DNA of 64,000 nucleotides from Cloacibacillus evryensis DSM 19522 (GTDB lineage: Bacteria; Synergistota; Synergistia; Synergistales; Synergistaceae), in the NCBI RefSeq assembly GCF_000585335.1, contig NZ_KK073872.1, positions 1,293,283 to 1,357,282 of the forward strand, written 5' to 3'. The translations under genes and the position numbers were made by a program. The stretch's first letter is position 1; the number at the start of each line of letters is the position of its first letter. This document shows, in pieces, positions 62,355 to 64,000 of the stretch. The notes under the pieces were generated by a model that made no database searches, was not told where the DNA came from, and saw only the letters and a program-made list of their open reading frames with translations.

Positions 62355-63182
62355 TTGGCTTTTTTTGACCTGCGTTGGCAGGACTTTCTTGATATCCTGA
62401 TAGTCGCTTTTTTGATATACAGGGTCCTTATGTTGCTTGTCGGCACGCGCGCGATGCAGCTTTTGCGCGGCGTGCTTATCATCGGCTTCATCGGGGCGGT
62501 CGCGAACATCCTTGAACTGCGCAGCCTCTCCTGGATCATCGGCAAGATGCTCGGCGCCTTTATCATCGTCGTTCCGGTGCTCTTCCAGCCCGAACTGCGC
62601 CACATGCTGGAGGAGCTCGGCAAGGGCCATCTCTGGAAGGTGGGCCGTAATGAAGAGGACATCGACCTGCGCGCGGATCAGCTCTCCAAGGCGCTGACCT
62701 ACTGCCAGTCGCAGCGCATCGGCGCGCTCTGCGTGCTCCAGCGCGACACGAGCCTTAAAGAGGTATGGCGTACCGCCGTCATGCTCAAGGCAGATATCAC
62801 CGAAGAGCTTCTCATCTCCATCTTCTGGCCCGGCACGCCGCTCCACGACGGGGCGGTGGTCATGGACCAGCAGAGCATCGTCGCCGCCGGCTGCTACCTG
62901 CCGCTGACGGAAAAGACCGATATTTCCCGCTGGTACGGAACGCGCCACCGCGCGGCGCTCGGCGTCACCGAAATGTCCGACGCGATCGCCCTCGTCGTAT
63001 CGGAGGAGCGCGGAGAGATAACCGCCGCCGTCGGGGGACATTTTTCAAAGCCGCTCAGCGAAGCGCAGCTGAAGAAAATATGCAGCCACTATTTCAGTTT
63101 TGAGAGCAAAGAGACCAACTTCATGGACCGCCTCAGGGAAGAGATCCAGCAGCAATGGGCGGGAGGCGATAAAAATGTCTGA
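62355..63182 (+). CDS. cdaA: Diadenylate cyclase CdaA
   Basis: A 275-aa membrane-bound DAC enzyme that makes cyclic di-AMP from ATP: three N-terminal membrane segments (about 10-80), then the DAC domain with GTPLHDGAVV and GTRHRAALG, both catalytic motifs intact. The TTG start is preceded by AAGGGGTGG at suitable distance. It overlaps the YbbR-domain gene by 8 nt. cdaA-ybbR(-glmM) is the conserved order linking c-di-AMP to cell-wall and osmotic control. Confidence 0.96.
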   Translation: MAFFDLRWQDFLDILIVAFLIYRVLMLLVGTRAMQLLRGVLIIGFIGAVANILELRSLSWIIGKMLGAFIIVVPVLFQPELRHMLEELGKGHLWKVGRNEEDIDLRADQLSKALTYCQSQRIGALCVLQRDTSLKEVWRTAVMLKADITEELLISIFWPGTPLHDGAVVMDQQSIVAAGCYLPLTEKTDISRWYGTRHRAALGVTEMSDAIALVVSEERGEITAAVGGHFSKPLSEAQLKKICSHYFSFESKETNFMDRLREEIQQQWAGGDKNV

Positions 63183-64000
63183 TAACAGAAAGCGGATCGA
63201 GGCTTACATAATAAAAAAACTGCAGGCCGTCAACGGACGCATCGTCGGCCTGAGCAATAAACTTAATTACAAGGGAGATTCCGTATTCCAGTCAAAGGTA
63301 TTCCTCGTCGGCGTCTCCGTCTTCATCTCGGTCCTCTTATGGGCCTTCGTCGCCCTTGACGGGAACTCCGACGCGGCGCGTACCGTGAGCGCCGATATCA
63401 AATACATAAACCTTCCGCGCGGATTTTCCATCTACGCTCCGGCGAAAAAGGCGGAGCTTAAGCTCGTCGGCAAGATAAACATGCTCTCAAGCGTGCTGCC
63501 TTCGGACATCGTTGCCGAAGTCGATCTCGCCAATCTGCAGCCCGGGAAATACAACCTGCCGATCAGGCTCGAAGCGCCGTCGTTCGCGCGCATCCGCAGC
63601 TGGCAGCCGTCGGTCGCCGAAGTGGAAATATACCGTCATGTCGAACGCACGCTTACGATCACTCCCAAGACGGAGGGCACGGCCCCGGAGGGGATGGTCG
63701 TAAGCTCGGTAAAGCTCGACCCAGACAGCGCCGTCATCAGCGGCCCGGAAAACGACGTGCTGGCCGTGCAGGGACTTGAGGCGGCGGTGCAGCTCGACAA
63801 GCTCGACGCCGACGGCAAAATGAAGGCGCAGGTCATCATCAGGACGGCTGCCGAAACACAGCTTGCGGGTCCGTCTCAAAACAGCAGGCTATCCGTCTCT
63901 CCGACGGAGACGAACGCCGCCATCGCCTTTGAAAACGAGATCGTGGGCGAAAGGATTCCCGTCAAGGTCTCCGTGGTAGGGCAGCCGCAGGAGGGACTGC
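63175..64000 (+). CDS. cdaR: YbbR-domain protein (CdaA regulator), partial at window end
   Basis: An open frame runs from ATG 63175 to the window edge without a stop (275 codons). It has a basic cytoplasmic N-terminus (about 1-40), one membrane helix (VFLVGVSVFISVLLWAFVAL, about 43-62) and repeated extracytoplasmic YbbR-type beta domains (PRGFSIYAPAKKAELKLVG; PEGMVVSSVKLDPDSAVISG). The Firmicutes homologue regulates CdaA. The start overlaps cdaA, showing co-translation. The 3' end lies outside. Confidence 0.92.
   Translation, partial: MSDNRKRIEAYIIKKLQAVNGRIVGLSNKLNYKGDSVFQSKVFLVGVSVFISVLLWAFVALDGNSDAARTVSADIKYINLPRGFSIYAPAKKAELKLVGKINMLSSVLPSDIVAEVDLANLQPGKYNLPIRLEAPSFARIRSWQPSVAEVEIYRHVERTLTITPKTEGTAPEGMVVSSVKLDPDSAVISGPENDVLAVQGLEAAVQLDKLDADGKMKAQVIIRTAAETQLAGPSQNSRLSVSPTETNAAIAFENEIVGERIPVKVSVVGQPQEGL

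Noticed and set aside
1-64000. CRISPR array, prophage or integrated plasmid
   Set aside because: No direct-repeat arrays and no integrase, capsid, terminase or replication-initiator genes were seen.

Overview
The window is chromosomal DNA of fairly high GC from what looks like a member of the Synergistota, probably a Cloacibacillus/Synergistes-type anaerobe that ferments amino acids. The evidence is indirect: a glycine-reductase-family selenoprotein locus, glutaminase, asparaginase and dicarboxylate transport genes, and Firmicutes-like housekeeping gene order (rimP-nusA-ylxR-ylxQ-infB-ylxP-rbfA-nrnA-truB-ribF; rpmE-thyX-DUF1385-prfA-prmC; cdaA-ybbR). This placement is inferred from gene content; no 16S rRNA is present.

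Layout. 1-8.3 kb (+): translation and RNA-processing operon, preceded by a large nested palindrome and a short leader hairpin. 8.4-12.9 kb (+): a membrane-anchored SurA-like foldase, a short-chain dehydrogenase resembling bile-acid 7alpha-hydroxysteroid dehydrogenases, and a TPR/DUF4037/DUF4125 trio. 13.0-27.3 kb (-): accessory catabolic region. It holds a truncated CdaR-type regulator, an N-terminally short Cys-variant GrdB homologue, a TetR regulator, a GrdB-family selenoprotein with an in-frame UGA, a GrdE-family partner that lacks the usual pyruvoyl-forming Cys segment, an amidohydrolase, a 30-residue ORF coupled to an MFS carrier, and a six-gene sugar-acid/hydroxy-acid operon (lactonase, MatC-like carrier, IlvD/Edd dehydratase, beta-hydroxyacid dehydrogenase, TIM-barrel isomerase, Ldh_2 dehydrogenase). 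A divergent LysR gene faces this operon.

28.3-31.6 kb: a nucleotidyltransferase-like gene pair, a tRNA-Ser/tRNA-Arg pair with promoter and terminator, and a DAACS-type symporter broken by an in-frame amber codon. 31.8-45.9 kb: an orphan NuoL/NuoH-type membrane module, asparaginase, glnS, glutaminase, a two-sensor diguanylate cyclase, gltX and polA. 46-64 kb: cupin, iron alcohol dehydrogenase, rpmE-thyX-DUF1385-prfA-prmC, a thioredoxin reductase fused to a cysteine-less thioredoxin-like domain, an M48 protease, dnaX, dnaE, a homologue of the tryptophan-sensing RNA-binding protein TRAP (mtrB), pyruvate kinase, nfo, cdaA and the start of a YbbR-domain gene that runs off the end.

The most unusual part is the Grd-like locus at 13.4-18.9 kb. 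Its Sec is retained, but the adjacent cysteines, the partner subunit's pyruvoyl motif and the second paralogue's N-terminus are all altered relative to classical glycine/sarcosine/betaine reductase. No GrdA, GrdC or GrdD gene is present here. This suggests a reductase of the family with a different substrate or chemistry.
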